Of a stretch of 64,000 bases of DNA, positions 51,643 to 60,239 are shown piece after piece. The notes under the pieces were generated by a model. That model worked only from the letters and a program-made list of their open reading frames with translations, was not told the DNA's origin and ran no database searches. Made by a program: the position numbers and the translations under genes. Position 1 is the stretch's first letter. The number at the start of each line of letters is the position of its first letter. Origin of the DNA: Bradyrhizobium sp. SSBR45G. GTDB lineage: Bacteria > Pseudomonadota > Alphaproteobacteria > Rhizobiales > Xanthobacteraceae. The stretch lies in contig NZ_BSCT01000011.1 of NCBI RefSeq assembly GCF_030159255.1, positions 62,001-126,000 on the forward strand. Reading direction: 5' to 3'.

Positions 51643-52440
51643 CTACGGGGTCCGTAGCGGGGTCTCCTTCAGTCCGTTGTCGTCATAGGCCTTGCGCAGC
51701 AGGCCGTTGCTGGCGGCCTCGGTCATGAACGCGGTGACGAAGGCCAGCGCCTGCGGGTGGCCGAGCGGCACCGCGACTGCCGTCACCGTCTTCTTGAAGG
51801 TCTCGTCGAGCACCCGCGTGCCCGGCAGCTTCTTCGCCATCGCATTGAGCTGGTCGCGCGACAGCGCGAAGGCGTCGATCTCACCCCGCTGCAGCAGGCC
51901 GAAGATCTCGTCATAGGTCTGATAGCCAGTCACAGTGGCATTCTTCAGATGCGCGATCGCGCCGCGCATGGTCGTGGTGTTGTTGACGGCCGCGATCTTG
52001 ACGCCGGCCTGATCGAGCGCAGCGAAGCTGGTCACGGTCGAGCCTGCCTTGACAATGTAGGTTGCGTCCGCAACCTCGTAGATCGGGCCAAACGCCATCT
52101 TCGCCTCACGCTCGGGATCTCTGGGCAGGAAGGTGACGTCCCAGGTGCCCTTGGCGGCGGCGTCGGTGATCTGGCCGGAGTTCTGGTGCACGACGTAGTC
52201 GACGGGCACGCCGAGCTTGTCGGCCATCGCACGGCCGAGATCGACGGGAACGCCGGCATAGCCGCTCTCGGTCCTGATCGACCAGAACGCTCCGCCCGCC
52301 GGGCTGATCGCGATTGCGACACGCAGCCTGCCGGTGGGGGCGATCTCGTCCTTCAACTCGGCGGCACTGAGGCCCGATGCTGCGATCATGGTTCCCACGA
52401 CGGCCAGCGCCGCCGCCCGCAGCCTGCGCCACTGGCCCAT
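51643..52440 (-). CDS. Amino-acid-type ABC substrate-binding protein, paralogue 2
   Basis: The 265-residue protein is the same length as paralogue 1 (44656-45453) and about 60% identical by eye: LKDEIAPTGRLRVAIAISPAGGAF, YAGVPVDLGRAMADKLGVPVDYVV, KGTWDVTFLPRDPEREAKMAFGP. It has a signal peptide (LRAAALAVVGTMIAASGLSA). Its stop lies one base from the stop of the RND gene, with which it converges. The two paralogues face left and flank the Cys-repeat gene and the RND pair. No ABC permease is near. A GGGGAGGGG Shine-Dalgarno precedes the start. Confidence 0.92.
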   Translation of the reverse strand: MGQWRRLRAAALAVVGTMIAASGLSAAELKDEIAPTGRLRVAIAISPAGGAFWSIRTESGYAGVPVDLGRAMADKLGVPVDYVVHQNSGQITDAAAKGTWDVTFLPRDPEREAKMAFGPIYEVADATYIVKAGSTVTSFAALDQAGVKIAAVNNTTTMRGAIAHLKNATVTGYQTYDEIFGLLQRGEIDAFALSRDQLNAMAKKLPGTRVLDETFKKTVTAVAVPLGHPQALAFVTAFMTEAASNGLLRKAYDDNGLKETPLRTP

Positions 52441-52573
52441 CGTCCCCTCCCCGTTGCGTTGGCGGACATCATGGCGCGCACGCCGGCCGATGCAAGGGCG
52501 CAGCCGCGCTGCAGAGCAGCACGCCTGCCCGCCGCCGATGTCGTATCACGCCGCGACGACGCAACATGCCTCC

Positions 52574-53767
52574 TCACTCCGCCGGCGCCTCCCGCAACAC
52601 GGGCCGCAGCGCCGGCAGCTCCGGCGGCAGGATCAGCGCGGCGATGATCGCGACCAAAGCGAGCGCAGCGAAGGCCTGCAGCATGGTCGCGAAGCCGCCG
52701 CGCTCATACAGCCAGGCGACCAGGCCGACCGAGGCGCCGGCCGCGGTGAAGCCGACGAAATAGCGCACCGCGTAAGCGCGCGAGCGCCACTCCTCCGCGG
52801 TGTATTTGCCGACCATGGCGTCGTTGACCGTCACCTGCCCGAACGCGCCCATCACGATGCCGATCGACGCCAGGATCAGCGCCCAGTCGCTTGCGTCGGC
52901 GGCGAGGTACAGCAGCGGCGCCAGCACCAGCGACAGCGGCAGCGCCACGGCCTTCAGCGTGTGGCGATCCAGCAATCGCCCGATCGTGTACTGCGTCATC
53001 GCGCCGAACGCGTAGACGCCCGCGGCGATCACGCCGAGCAGCGCCGGGCTCTGCGTCAGCCCCGCCAGCCGCTCCGCGAACAGCTTCGGCAGCGCCACGG
53101 TGATCGCGTTGAACGTGGTGGAGATCGCGATCACCACCAGCACCAGCGCCAGCACCACGCGCCACATCTGGTCGCGCGCGACGCGGGCCTGCGCCGCCGC
53201 CTGCTTCGATCCGCGGCGGTCCTCATGCACCACGGCCAGCGCGAACACCACGCCGATGCCGAGCGTGACCACGCCCGGCACGATGAAGGCGAAGCGCCAG
53301 CCGAGATATTGCCCGACCACGCCGGTGACCAGCGCCGAGGAGGCGACGCCGAGATTGCCGAACACGCCGTTCAGCCCCATGTCGCGGCCGAGCCGGTCGG
53401 CATAGGACACCAGCATCGCCGTCCCCACCGGGTGATAGATCGAGGCGAACAGGCCGATCGACAGCAGCGCCGCGCCGAGCTGCCACGGCGTCTGCACGAA
53501 GCCGACCGAGATCATCGACAGGCCGATACCGAGGTAGAAGATCAGCATCATGTGCCGCCGGCTCCAGCGGTCGCCGAGCCAGCCGGTCGCGAGCGAGCCG
53601 GCGCCGAAGGCGATGAAGCCCGGCGTGGCATAGGGCAGCAGGTCCGCATAGGCCATGCCGAGCGCCGGCCCCATGATGATGACCGCGGCCGCGAAGATCA
53701 GCATCGCATAATGGTCGATGAAGTGGGCGGCGTTGACGAAGCCGATCACGCGGCGGGGGCTGTTCAT
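52574..53767 (-). CDS. MFS transporter
   Basis: The 397-residue protein has about 12 membrane helices and the MFS loop motif between helices 2 and 3 (GWLGDRWSRRHMM, a GxxxDRxGRR-type A motif). The substrate is unknown. The start at 53767 (MNSPRRVIGF) has an AGGAG Shine-Dalgarno; an open frame of 48 more codons runs into the divergent AraC gene. The divergent AraC regulator 61 bp away is likely to control it. Family details: NGVFGNLGVASSALVTGVVGQYLGWR in helix 5 region is typical of MFS proteins with antiporter motif C. Confidence 0.92.
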   Translation of the reverse strand: MNSPRRVIGFVNAAHFIDHYAMLIFAAAVIIMGPALGMAYADLLPYATPGFIAFGAGSLATGWLGDRWSRRHMMLIFYLGIGLSMISVGFVQTPWQLGAALLSIGLFASIYHPVGTAMLVSYADRLGRDMGLNGVFGNLGVASSALVTGVVGQYLGWRFAFIVPGVVTLGIGVVFALAVVHEDRRGSKQAAAQARVARDQMWRVVLALVLVVIAISTTFNAITVALPKLFAERLAGLTQSPALLGVIAAGVYAFGAMTQYTIGRLLDRHTLKAVALPLSLVLAPLLYLAADASDWALILASIGIVMGAFGQVTVNDAMVGKYTAEEWRSRAYAVRYFVGFTAAGASVGLVAWLYERGGFATMLQAFAALALVAIIAALILPPELPALRPVLREAPAE

Positions 53768-53828
53768 GAGCACTCCTGGATTCCCGGACAAATCGGTTAT
53801 ACTGGCTTGCCCTGACGAGAAGGCGCCA

Positions 53829-54635
53829 ATGACCATCGTGGACACGCCATTGAAGGCGCTTGGCGCCGACCGCGTGACGGCCGAGCCCGGCGTGCATCTG
53901 ATCGCGCGCACCTATCACAAGGGCGCCCGGCTCGATCCGCACATGCACCGCGAGTCGCAGCTGATCTACGCCTCCGCCGGCACGATGCAGGTGACGACGC
54001 CCCGCGGCCGCTGGCTGGTGCCGCCGGATCGCGCCGTCTGGGTTCCGGCGCGCCACGGCCATGCCATCGACATGCTGGCCGACAGCCAGATGCGCACGCT
54101 GTATTTCGAGCTCGACTGGCTGACGCGGGAGACGCGCGGACTTCGGCTCGACCGCGAGTTCGTGGTGCAGGTGTCGCCGCTGCTGCATCAGGCGATCCTG
54201 GCGCTGTTCGCAGCCGATCGTGGCGCGGAACGCACCGCGCTGCTGATCCGGCTGGCGCTGCTGGAGCTGCGCCGGGCCGAGGATTCCTCGACCTTCATCC
54301 CGCTGCCGCAGGACCCGCGCGCACGCCGCGCGGCCCAGCTCGTCCTCGCCTCTCCCGCGAGCGAGCAGGATCTGGCGACCCTGGCGGGCAAGGTCGGCAG
54401 CTCTGCCCGCACTTTGTCGCGGCTGTTTGCCGCGGAAACGCGGCTCAGCTTCAAGGCGTGGTGCCAGCGCGCCCGCATCGCCGCCGCGATCGAGCGGCTG
54501 TCCACCGACCGTCAGCTCTCGGTCAAGCAGCTCGCCGCCGATCTCGGCTATGCCAGCGTGCCGGCGTTCTCGCATGCGTTCCGCCAGGTCACCGGCCGGA
54601 CACCGACGGACTTCGCCGAGCAGACCGTCGCCTGA
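53829..54635 (+). CDS. AraC-family regulator with cupin sensor domain
   Basis: The 268-residue protein has an N-terminal cupin arm (about 15-95; LDPHMHRESQLIYASAGTMQV and VPPDRAVWVPARHGHAIDM) and a C-terminal AraC HTH domain (about 165-265; DLATLAGKVGSSARTLSRLFAAET and SVKQLAADLGYASVPAFSHAFRQVTGRTP). This layout is typical of AraC regulators next to MFS pumps, sensing small aromatic or amphipathic molecules. It shares a 61-bp divergent promoter region with the MFS gene. GAAGG upstream of ATG serves as ribosome binding site. Confidence 0.93.
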   Translation: MTIVDTPLKALGADRVTAEPGVHLIARTYHKGARLDPHMHRESQLIYASAGTMQVTTPRGRWLVPPDRAVWVPARHGHAIDMLADSQMRTLYFELDWLTRETRGLRLDREFVVQVSPLLHQAILALFAADRGAERTALLIRLALLELRRAEDSSTFIPLPQDPRARRAAQLVLASPASEQDLATLAGKVGSSARTLSRLFAAETRLSFKAWCQRARIAAAIERLSTDRQLSVKQLAADLGYASVPAFSHAFRQVTGRTPTDFAEQTVA

Positions 54636-54770
54636 CGCCGGATCACCTTGGGCGCATGCGCGCCGCGACGGCGGCGTTGACGATTTGTTATGGTCGAATG
54701 TGGCCACCTTTGCCATAAATCCATGTAACATCGCCACCAATATGCCCCTTCCGGATTCGACTGACAGCAG

Positions 54771-56120
54771 ATGGCCAACGCCTTTTTCACCGACCTGATC
54801 ACGACGATTTCCGAGCGCGGCCGAACGCTGCTGCGCGGCGGTGGCGCGCCTGTCGACAAGCATGATGCGACGAGTCTGACGGCGCTGTGCGAGGCGCTGG
54901 TCTCCGGCGCCGGCGAGGCCTCTGGCACGGCGATGGCCCGCGACGTGCTCGACGGCTATCACGATCTCGATGCCGAGGGCCGCAAGGCGTTCTTCACCGC
55001 GCTGGTGCATGATTTCGGACCCGACAAGGCCAGGCTCGCCAAGGCGATCGAGGACTGGCGCGCAGCGCCGTCGGACGAAGGCGCGAGCGCGCTGCATTTC
55101 GCCTCCGAGCCGCGGCGGCAGGAGCTGATCCGCCGCCTCAACCGGGCGCCCGGCGGCACGCCCGAGCTGGTCGCGATGCGCACCGACCTCCAGGATCTCC
55201 TGAAGGCGAATCCGGAACTCGCAGCGCTCGATCGCGACGTCGTGCATCTCTTGAGTTCGTGGTTCAACAGGGGGTTTCTCGTGCTGCGCAAGATCGACTG
55301 GTCGACGCCGGCCAACATCCTTGAGCAGATCATCCGCTACGAGGCGGTGCACGAGATCCATGACTGGGACGATCTGCGCCGCCGCATCGATCCGGTCGAC
55401 CGCCGCTGCTACGCGTTCTTCCATCCGGCGATGCCCGATGCGCCGCTGATCTTCGTCGAGATCGCGCTGACCGAGACGATCCCCGGCGCGATCGCGCCGC
55501 TGCTCGCCGTCGACCGCCCGCCGGTGCCGGCCGACCGCGCCCGCACCGCCGTGTTCTATTCGATCTCCAACACCCAGCGTGGCCTCGGCGGCATCTCGTT
55601 CGGCAACTTCCTGATCAAGCAGGTGGTCGAGGAGCTCCGCCGCGAGCTGCCGAAGCTCGACACCTTCGTCACCTTGTCGCCAGTGCCGGGCTTCATGAAC
55701 TGGTTGAAGTCCACGCCTGACGCGACCGAGGACGATCGCAACGTGCTCAAGCTTCTGAACGAGCCGCGCTGGATCGAAGATGCAACGATCACGGCCGACC
55801 TGCGCGCCGTGATCGAGCCGCTCGCCGCGCACTACTTCCTGAAGGCCCGCACGCCCAAGGGCAAGCTGATCGACCCCGTCGCCCGCTTCCATCTCGGCAA
55901 CGGCGCAAGGCTCGAGCGCATCAACTGGCTCGGCGATCTCTCGTCCAAGGGCCAGCGCGAATCCGCCACCGTGATGGTGAACTACTTGTATCGCCTCGAG
56001 GACATCGAGAAGAATCACGAGGCCTACGCCAATGACGGCGAGGTCGTCGCCTCGAGCGCGGTGAAGAAGCTGCTGCGCGGCGAGGGCCGAAGGCTGCTGG
56101 ATATGAGGTTGTCGTCGTAG
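54771..56120 (+). CDS. Malonyl-CoA decarboxylase
   Basis: The 449-residue protein matches MLYCD/MatA-type malonyl-CoA decarboxylase throughout: N-terminal helical domain (about 1-150) and a C-terminal GNAT-like catalytic domain. The signature is YSISNTQRGLGGISFGNFLIKQVVEEL, with HLGNGARLERINWLGDLSSKG near the end including the catalytic Ser/His region. It converts malonyl-CoA to acetyl-CoA and CO2. In rhizobia it is usually in the mat operon for malonate use, with malonyl-CoA synthetase and transporter; none of these is adjacent here. The upstream 135 bp contain TTATGG...CCATAA and TGTTA...TAACA dyads that may be an operator. Confidence 0.94.
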   Translation: MANAFFTDLITTISERGRTLLRGGGAPVDKHDATSLTALCEALVSGAGEASGTAMARDVLDGYHDLDAEGRKAFFTALVHDFGPDKARLAKAIEDWRAAPSDEGASALHFASEPRRQELIRRLNRAPGGTPELVAMRTDLQDLLKANPELAALDRDVVHLLSSWFNRGFLVLRKIDWSTPANILEQIIRYEAVHEIHDWDDLRRRIDPVDRRCYAFFHPAMPDAPLIFVEIALTETIPGAIAPLLAVDRPPVPADRARTAVFYSISNTQRGLGGISFGNFLIKQVVEELRRELPKLDTFVTLSPVPGFMNWLKSTPDATEDDRNVLKLLNEPRWIEDATITADLRAVIEPLAAHYFLKARTPKGKLIDPVARFHLGNGARLERINWLGDLSSKGQRESATVMVNYLYRLEDIEKNHEAYANDGEVVASSAVKKLLRGEGRRLLDMRLSS

Positions 56121-56194
56121 GGTTTGCGGCAGACTGCAGCACTGTCTCACATCCACCTCGCGCCGTTGTTGGGGCACACCGCCCACTCCAACTC

Positions 56195-56281
56195 CGTCAT
56201 TGCGAGGAGCGAAGCGACGAAGCAATCCAGACTGTCTCCGCAGAAAGATCCTGGATTGCTTCGCTTCGCTCGCAATGACGC
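56195..56281. repeat. REP-like palindrome
   Basis: The left arm starts CGTCATTGCGAGGAGCGAAG and the right arm ends CGCTTCGCTCGCAATGACG; together they form a long imperfect hairpin with a central loop of about 20 bases. The sequence resembles a REP motif common to many bacteria. It lies just after the malonyl-CoA decarboxylase gene. Confidence 0.88.
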
Positions 56282-56314
56282 CGGTGATGCAGTGTGCGCC
56301 CACCACAACCACCG

Positions 56315-56465
56315 CCGTCATCCCGGCGAACGCCGGGATCCATAACCACAGGCGTCGCTTGGGGCAGGCGCGTCGCTAGACCCCGCCAAGCCACATCCGC
56401 CGCGGAGTATGGGTCCCGGATCGGCGCCGCGACGCGCCTGCGCGTCACGGCTTGTCCGGGACGAC
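56315..56465 (-). repeat. Palindromic interspersed repeat, family A, copy 2
   Basis: This 151-bp element is in opposite orientation to the copy at 60455 and is about 80% identical to it. It contains GGATCCATAACCACAGG, CCACATCCGCCGCGGAGT and ATGGGTCCC, and begins and ends with the CCCGG.../GTCCGGGACGAC arms. It is non-coding. Confidence 0.85.
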
Positions 56466-56593
56466 AGCGGAGCAAAGCGGCCGCGTCGGTGGACGACGTG
56501 AGGATGAATCGATTTCACATCTCAAACAGCTGGGGACATGCGGCCGCAACCTCGCGGCGCCTGACGCCCGAGTGCTGAGAACCACGTCACCCT

Positions 56594-56934
56594 CATCAAA
56601 ACAGAGGGCGCAGGGAAGACCGGGTGCTGGCCGCAACCCATGGCCCCCGTGCGGGAGAAAGTGCACGGGGCAGGAACCACAGGTACGACCGGTGCATTCC
56701 GGTCTTCCCTGCGCGATGGTTGGAACGGTGTCCTTCGTGCTCTCCCCGGGGATCGGCGTTCTTGCCCCCGTCATCCGCGCGTGCCGTCAAGCAACGACCA
56801 CGAACTTGACCTCAGCGTCGAGAGGCCAGGACCACACGACTTCTCCGTCCGTGCCGACGCCGGTCGTCTACCGACCCCGCCACGGCCACCGCATCCCTGC
56901 CCCGACGTTCGTGACGACGCGTACGCCCCTCTGC
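56594..56934. repeat. Structured intergenic element, family B, copy 2
   Basis: This is a full second copy of the element at 23521-23863, in the same orientation. The outer stem is 16 bp (56608-56623 with 56699-56714) and the inner stem 8 bp (56645-56652 with 56663-56670). Compared with copy 1, paired bases change together (G-C to A-T twice in the outer stem; most of the inner stem). The distal half keeps blocks such as GAACTTGACCTCAGCG and CGTTCGTGACGACGCGTACG. It lies in a repeat cluster between malonyl-CoA decarboxylase and an SRPBCC gene. Confidence 0.85.
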
Positions 56935-57034
56935 GAAAAGGACAGGATGCATGCATAATTGCTGATTTTCGGAATTTGTCAAGCGGAAGATTCAGGCCCC
57001 GCTTGCGGCGCCTGCCGGGCTTCGGCCCCCGCCG

Positions 57035-57448
57035 TCACGACGCCTTCTTCGCCTGCACATGCCGGGCAAAGCTGTCGAGAATCGCCTGCCAGCCGCCCTG
57101 CTGCTGCTCGACCGAATGGGTCGTTTCCGCATCGAACACCACGCGCACGACGACGCCGTTCGGGCCGGGCTCGAAGTGGACCTCGGCCTTGCGGTCGCCG
57201 AAGGCGTATTCGATCAGCTGATGTTCGACGATCTTCGTGTAGGTGCCGGCGAAGTCGAAGCCCATGCTGCCGTCCTTGGCCTCCATCCGCGACGAGAACG
57301 CCCCGCCCTCGCGCAGGTCGACCGTGGCCTTGGTCGTATGCCAGTCGTCCGACGCGGCGTTCCATGCCACGATGTCGGCAGGCGTCGTATAGGCGCGCCA
57401 GACCTGATCGATCGGGGCTGCGACGGTGGTTTCGACGGTGATCCGCAT
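57035..57448 (-). CDS. SRPBCC/AHSA1-family protein
   Basis: The 137-residue protein has the AHSA1 fold: N-terminal ITVETTVAAPIDQVWRAYTTPADIVAWNAASDDWHTTKA, middle GGAFSSRMEAKDGSMGFDFAGTYTKI, and a C-terminal helix (GGWQAILDSFARHVQ). These are START-like hydrophobic-ligand-binding domains of broad and mostly unknown function, sometimes paired with ArsR regulators. An AGGAG precedes the start at 57448; the frame runs 67 codons further up without support. It is divergent from the next gene. Confidence 0.92.
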   Translation of the reverse strand: MRITVETTVAAPIDQVWRAYTTPADIVAWNAASDDWHTTKATVDLREGGAFSSRMEAKDGSMGFDFAGTYTKIVEHQLIEYAFGDRKAEVHFEPGPNGVVVRVVFDAETTHSVEQQQGGWQAILDSFARHVQAKKAS

Positions 57449-57590
57449 GGATATTGCTCCTGGCTTGATTGGACGGCTCGCTGCACGTGCAGCAGGTGTG
57501 CTCGAAGGACGATGCAGGCTGGCCGGTCCCGACAGTTGGTGAGATACTTTTGCTCCGGTGCTGCTGCAAGGATTGTCGGTGGGAACAGCG

Positions 57591-57866
57591 ATGCGAGCGT
57601 CATTCATTGCCGTCGCAGCCCTGGTGGGCGGCGCGCTTGGCGCGGCCATTCTCGGCTACGCAGCGCTGGCGCTCGGCTTCTTCGCCCTCAGTTTCGCGCG
57701 AGGCGGCATTCACAACGACTGGAGCATCCTGGCGCTCCTGGGCGTTCTGGTCGGCGTCGGCCTCGGCGGCCTTCTGGGGATATGGGCGGGCGTAGAATTC
57801 GCGAAAGTTCTGCTGAGGGGGCCGCAAGATAAGGTCACGAATGAATCAGCCAAGAGAGATGCATGA
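57591..57866 (+). CDS. Small membrane protein, coupled to the next gene
   Basis: The 91-residue protein has two hydrophobic segments (about 5-37: IAVAALVGGALGAAILGYAALALGFFALSF; and 46-70: ILALLGVLVGVGLGGLLGIWAGV), followed by a basic cytoplasmic tail. It is an inner-membrane protein of unknown family. Its end overlaps the start of the following gene (ATGA), pointing to translational coupling. An in-frame ATG at 57558 exists upstream, but it lies against the divergent gene's promoter area. Confidence 0.75.
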   Translation: MRASFIAVAALVGGALGAAILGYAALALGFFALSFARGGIHNDWSILALLGVLVGVGLGGLLGIWAGVEFAKVLLRGPQDKVTNESAKRDA

Positions 57867-58489
57867 CCCCCTCACAGGAGATATCGAAACGCATTTCCGA
57901 GTCGCTCTCCGAGGATGGCTTTCGGCAGCCCTCTCGCGGGATCCATGTCAAATCGTGGAGCGACGCTTGGCGAGGATGGATCGGCATCGACTCTGGACGG
58001 TATAGCCTGGGTCCGGTCGTCGGCCTGTTCAACGACGAATTCTTGAAGACCAGCAGCGAAGCGCTGAAACGATTGGGGGCTCCATGGCGATACGGCAAGA
58101 GCGGGCCACCACTGATCATGATCAACCTGCAGCAGTTGGCCGAACAGGATGCGGACAGTCGGGAAAGGATTTCGTGGACTTATCGCGGCGAGGCGTTGGA
58201 GCCAAGCGTTGCGGACGACATCGTTCACTGCATCCGCACGTGCGGATATCCTTACATCCAGGCGCACACCAACATCGAGGCTCTGTGGCACGCAGCCGTC
58301 GAGGAAAAAAGGGCATCCCATGCATTCATCATGTATCTGCCGATTCTCCTGATCAGACTCGGCCGATTGGACGCACTCCGCCAAGTTGTAGACGTCCATC
58401 GTGAGCGCCCAGTCAGCGCGGACCTTTCAATCAGCTACAAGCACTACGTCGATGCGCTGCTGTCACTTCATGATGGCGGCCTAACGTGA
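57863..58489 (+). CDS. Hypothetical protein coupled to a small membrane protein
   Basis: The 208-residue soluble protein is one I do not recognise. Its sequence looks like a real globular protein: EISKRISESLSEDGFRQPSRGI, WRGWIGIDSGRYSLGPVVGLFN, PPLIMINLQQLAEQDADSRE, an amphipathic middle (DDIVHCIRTCGYPYIQ) and AFIMYLPILLIRLGRLDALRQVV. The GC content and codon use are lower than in neighbouring genes. The layout is reminiscent of small immunity or DUF4304-like proteins, but this is only an impression. It starts with a 4-bp overlap with the membrane protein gene. Confidence 0.8.
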   Translation: MTPSQEISKRISESLSEDGFRQPSRGIHVKSWSDAWRGWIGIDSGRYSLGPVVGLFNDEFLKTSSEALKRLGAPWRYGKSGPPLIMINLQQLAEQDADSRERISWTYRGEALEPSVADDIVHCIRTCGYPYIQAHTNIEALWHAAVEEKRASHAFIMYLPILLIRLGRLDALRQVVDVHRERPVSADLSISYKHYVDALLSLHDGGLT

Positions 58490-58817
58490 TTATTCATTGC
58501 GCTCCGACACATCACATCCCCGGCTTGTCGTCCCCGCGCCGCCAGCGCCTCGATCAGATGCGGCCGGCGCTCGTCGATCCATTCGACGCACTCCTCGGGA
58601 ATGGCACGAATGCCCTCGTCGACCATCGGCGTCAGCGGACGGGGGACCCACGCGAGGACATAGCTGGTGGTCGGCGCTTGGCGGATCAGACGACGCGGCG
58701 TGGAGCGTCGCGCATCCGATAGATGGTGAGCGATCTCCGTGACGCTGCAGAGCTTGGCCACAAGGCCTCCAGCTTTTCGACGATGGGGGTCGTGTAGGCC
58801 CAATCCTGCGACCGCAC
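58468..58817 (-). pseudogene. Possible frameshifted gene remnant
   Basis: Read on the minus strand, one frame gives RSQDWAYTTPIVEKLEALWPSS near the upstream end, and another continues with SVTEIAHHLSDARRSTPRRL and MVDEGIRAIPEECVEWIDER downstream. Joined across a frameshift near 58745, they read as one plausible protein of about 110 residues with a short helix-turn-helix-like stretch (EKLEALWPSSA/SVTEIAHHL). I cannot name the family with certainty. No ribosome binding site is seen. It sits next to repeat DNA, fitting decay. Confidence 0.3.
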
Positions 58818-58830
58818 AGCAACTTTCCCT

Positions 58831-58966
58831 CCTCACCCTGAGGAGCCCACCACAAGCGGGCGTCTCGAAGGGCGAGGCCTAGCTGGGGCCCCATGGTTCG
58901 AGACGCGCCGCGAGCGACGACCTTACCTTGAATTGGCAGAGTTGGCGCGTCGCTCCTCACCATGAG
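58831..58966. repeat. Double-hairpin interspersed repeat, family C, copy 2
   Basis: This is the second copy of the element at 33531-33633: CCTCACCCTGAGGAGC...GTCTCGAAGGGCGAGG followed by CCATGGTTCGAGACGCGCC...CTCCTCACCATGAGGG. The second hairpin has an enlarged loop of about 35 extra bases (around 58910-58945). The remaining DNA to 59183 contains direct GGAGAGGGT repeats but no gene. Confidence 0.8.
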
Positions 58967-59183
58967 GGTGGGGTTCCGAGACAGTCGCTGCAGGTTGGTC
59001 ATCAGCAACGTGCTCATGGAGAGGGTCGAGAGCCGAGGCGGCACTGCACACCGGACCATGAACACGCCAAGAGGCGCGTTCATGGAGAGGGTTATGCGCA
59101 GAGGGAGCGTTGCGCGTCGGCAAGGCGAGCTTTCGGGTGGAGAGGCATGCGCGCGGAAATCGGAGCTTCGCTGTGCCGTCGCA

Positions 59184-60239
59184 TCACCCCATCGCGCCCT
59201 GCGGCCGCAACCGCAGCACCGCCGCCGGCAGATTGGCCGTCAGCCACTCCGCAATCACCTTCTGCTTCCGGTGATACGCCAGCCCCACCCCGACCACCCC
59301 TACTCCGATCAGCGACAGTGCGAAGGGGAACAGCAGCGAGTCCTTGAAGACGACGTCGGCGAGGTGGCCGAGATACATGGTGATGCCGATGGTGCCGAAC
59401 ACGGCGTAGGCGCGGCGGACGATGAGGACGGCGATCAGCAGCAGGCCGACGTTGAGCAGGCAGTAGATCGCTTTGCCCAGCTCGGTCGCGCCGTCGGTGG
59501 CCGTGATGCCGCCCCAGAAGGCCATGAGGCCGAACAGGTGCAGCCAGAAGCCGAGGTCGCGGCGGTCGCTGGTGGTGTCGACGATCCAGGCGAGGCTGAG
59601 GATGCCGAGGCCGAACCAGATCGACACCACGCGGCGCATCTCCCAGTCGATGTGGCTGACGTTGAAGATCCAGGGCGTCAGGTCCATCGACATGAACCAC
59701 AGCGCGACCGAGATGATCGCGACGATGAACGGCACGCGATAGAAGCGCAGCGCGACGCTGCCTGCCGCGATCGTGGCAATCTCCATGAACAGCCAGCTGC
59801 CCTTGATCCAGACGTAGAAGTCATGGACCGTGCCGGGCTTGCCGAACTTGCCCCACCAGCCGAGCTCGTCCTGGACGCCGTAGACGGCGAGCGGCGCCAT
59901 CGAGACGGCGATCGCGATCAGCAGGCCGCCGGGGACGCGGAGGTCACGGCGCCAGAGATGGTTGCCGGCGAGGCCGAACGCCAGGGCATAGGCGAGCGCG
60001 CACGCGGTCAGCGCGCGGCCGCCCATCTGCGAGAACGCCACCGTCGAGAACAGGCCCATGGCGCCGATCACGATCAAGGCGCCCGCGTACCAGAGCAGAT
60101 GCGCGGCATCGAACTTCGCGCGCGGCGCGGCGCCGGATGCGGCGCGCTGGTGGAGATAGGCCAGCAGCCGCTGGAGGTCGTCTGGACCGATGGCGCCGGC
60201 CCCGGCGGCGGCGCGGAGGTCGTGGTCGGAATAGGACAT
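59184..60239 (-). CDS. Polytopic membrane protein (DUF2157-like)
   Basis: The product of about 351 residues has a short soluble N-terminal region (SDHDLRAAAGAGAIGPDDLQRLLAYLHQR) resembling the leading helix of DUF2157 proteins, then about nine to ten membrane helices. The function is unknown. The ATG at 60239 has GAGGGTG six bases upstream; a GTG at 60248 is an alternative. A pair of palindromic operators lies about 120-160 bp upstream, so the gene is probably regulated. No gene is coupled to it. Confidence 0.85.
   Translation of the reverse strand: MSYSDHDLRAAAGAGAIGPDDLQRLLAYLHQRAASGAAPRAKFDAAHLLWYAGALIVIGAMGLFSTVAFSQMGGRALTACALAYALAFGLAGNHLWRRDLRVPGGLLIAIAVSMAPLAVYGVQDELGWWGKFGKPGTVHDFYVWIKGSWLFMEIATIAAGSVALRFYRVPFIVAIISVALWFMSMDLTPWIFNVSHIDWEMRRVVSIWFGLGILSLAWIVDTTSDRRDLGFWLHLFGLMAFWGGITATDGATELGKAIYCLLNVGLLLIAVLIVRRAYAVFGTIGITMYLGHLADVVFKDSLLFPFALSLIGVGVVGVGLAYHRKQKVIAEWLTANLPAAVLRLRPQGAMG

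Noticed and set aside
53223..56321. Open minus-strand frame of over 1000 codons across AraC and malonyl-CoA decarboxylase genes
   Set aside because: It is antisense to well-supported genes and has no domain, signal or ribosome binding site.
56452..56958. Frame of 168 codons through the family B element
   Set aside because: The matching frame in the other copy is not conserved as protein; conservation follows stems and nucleotide blocks instead.
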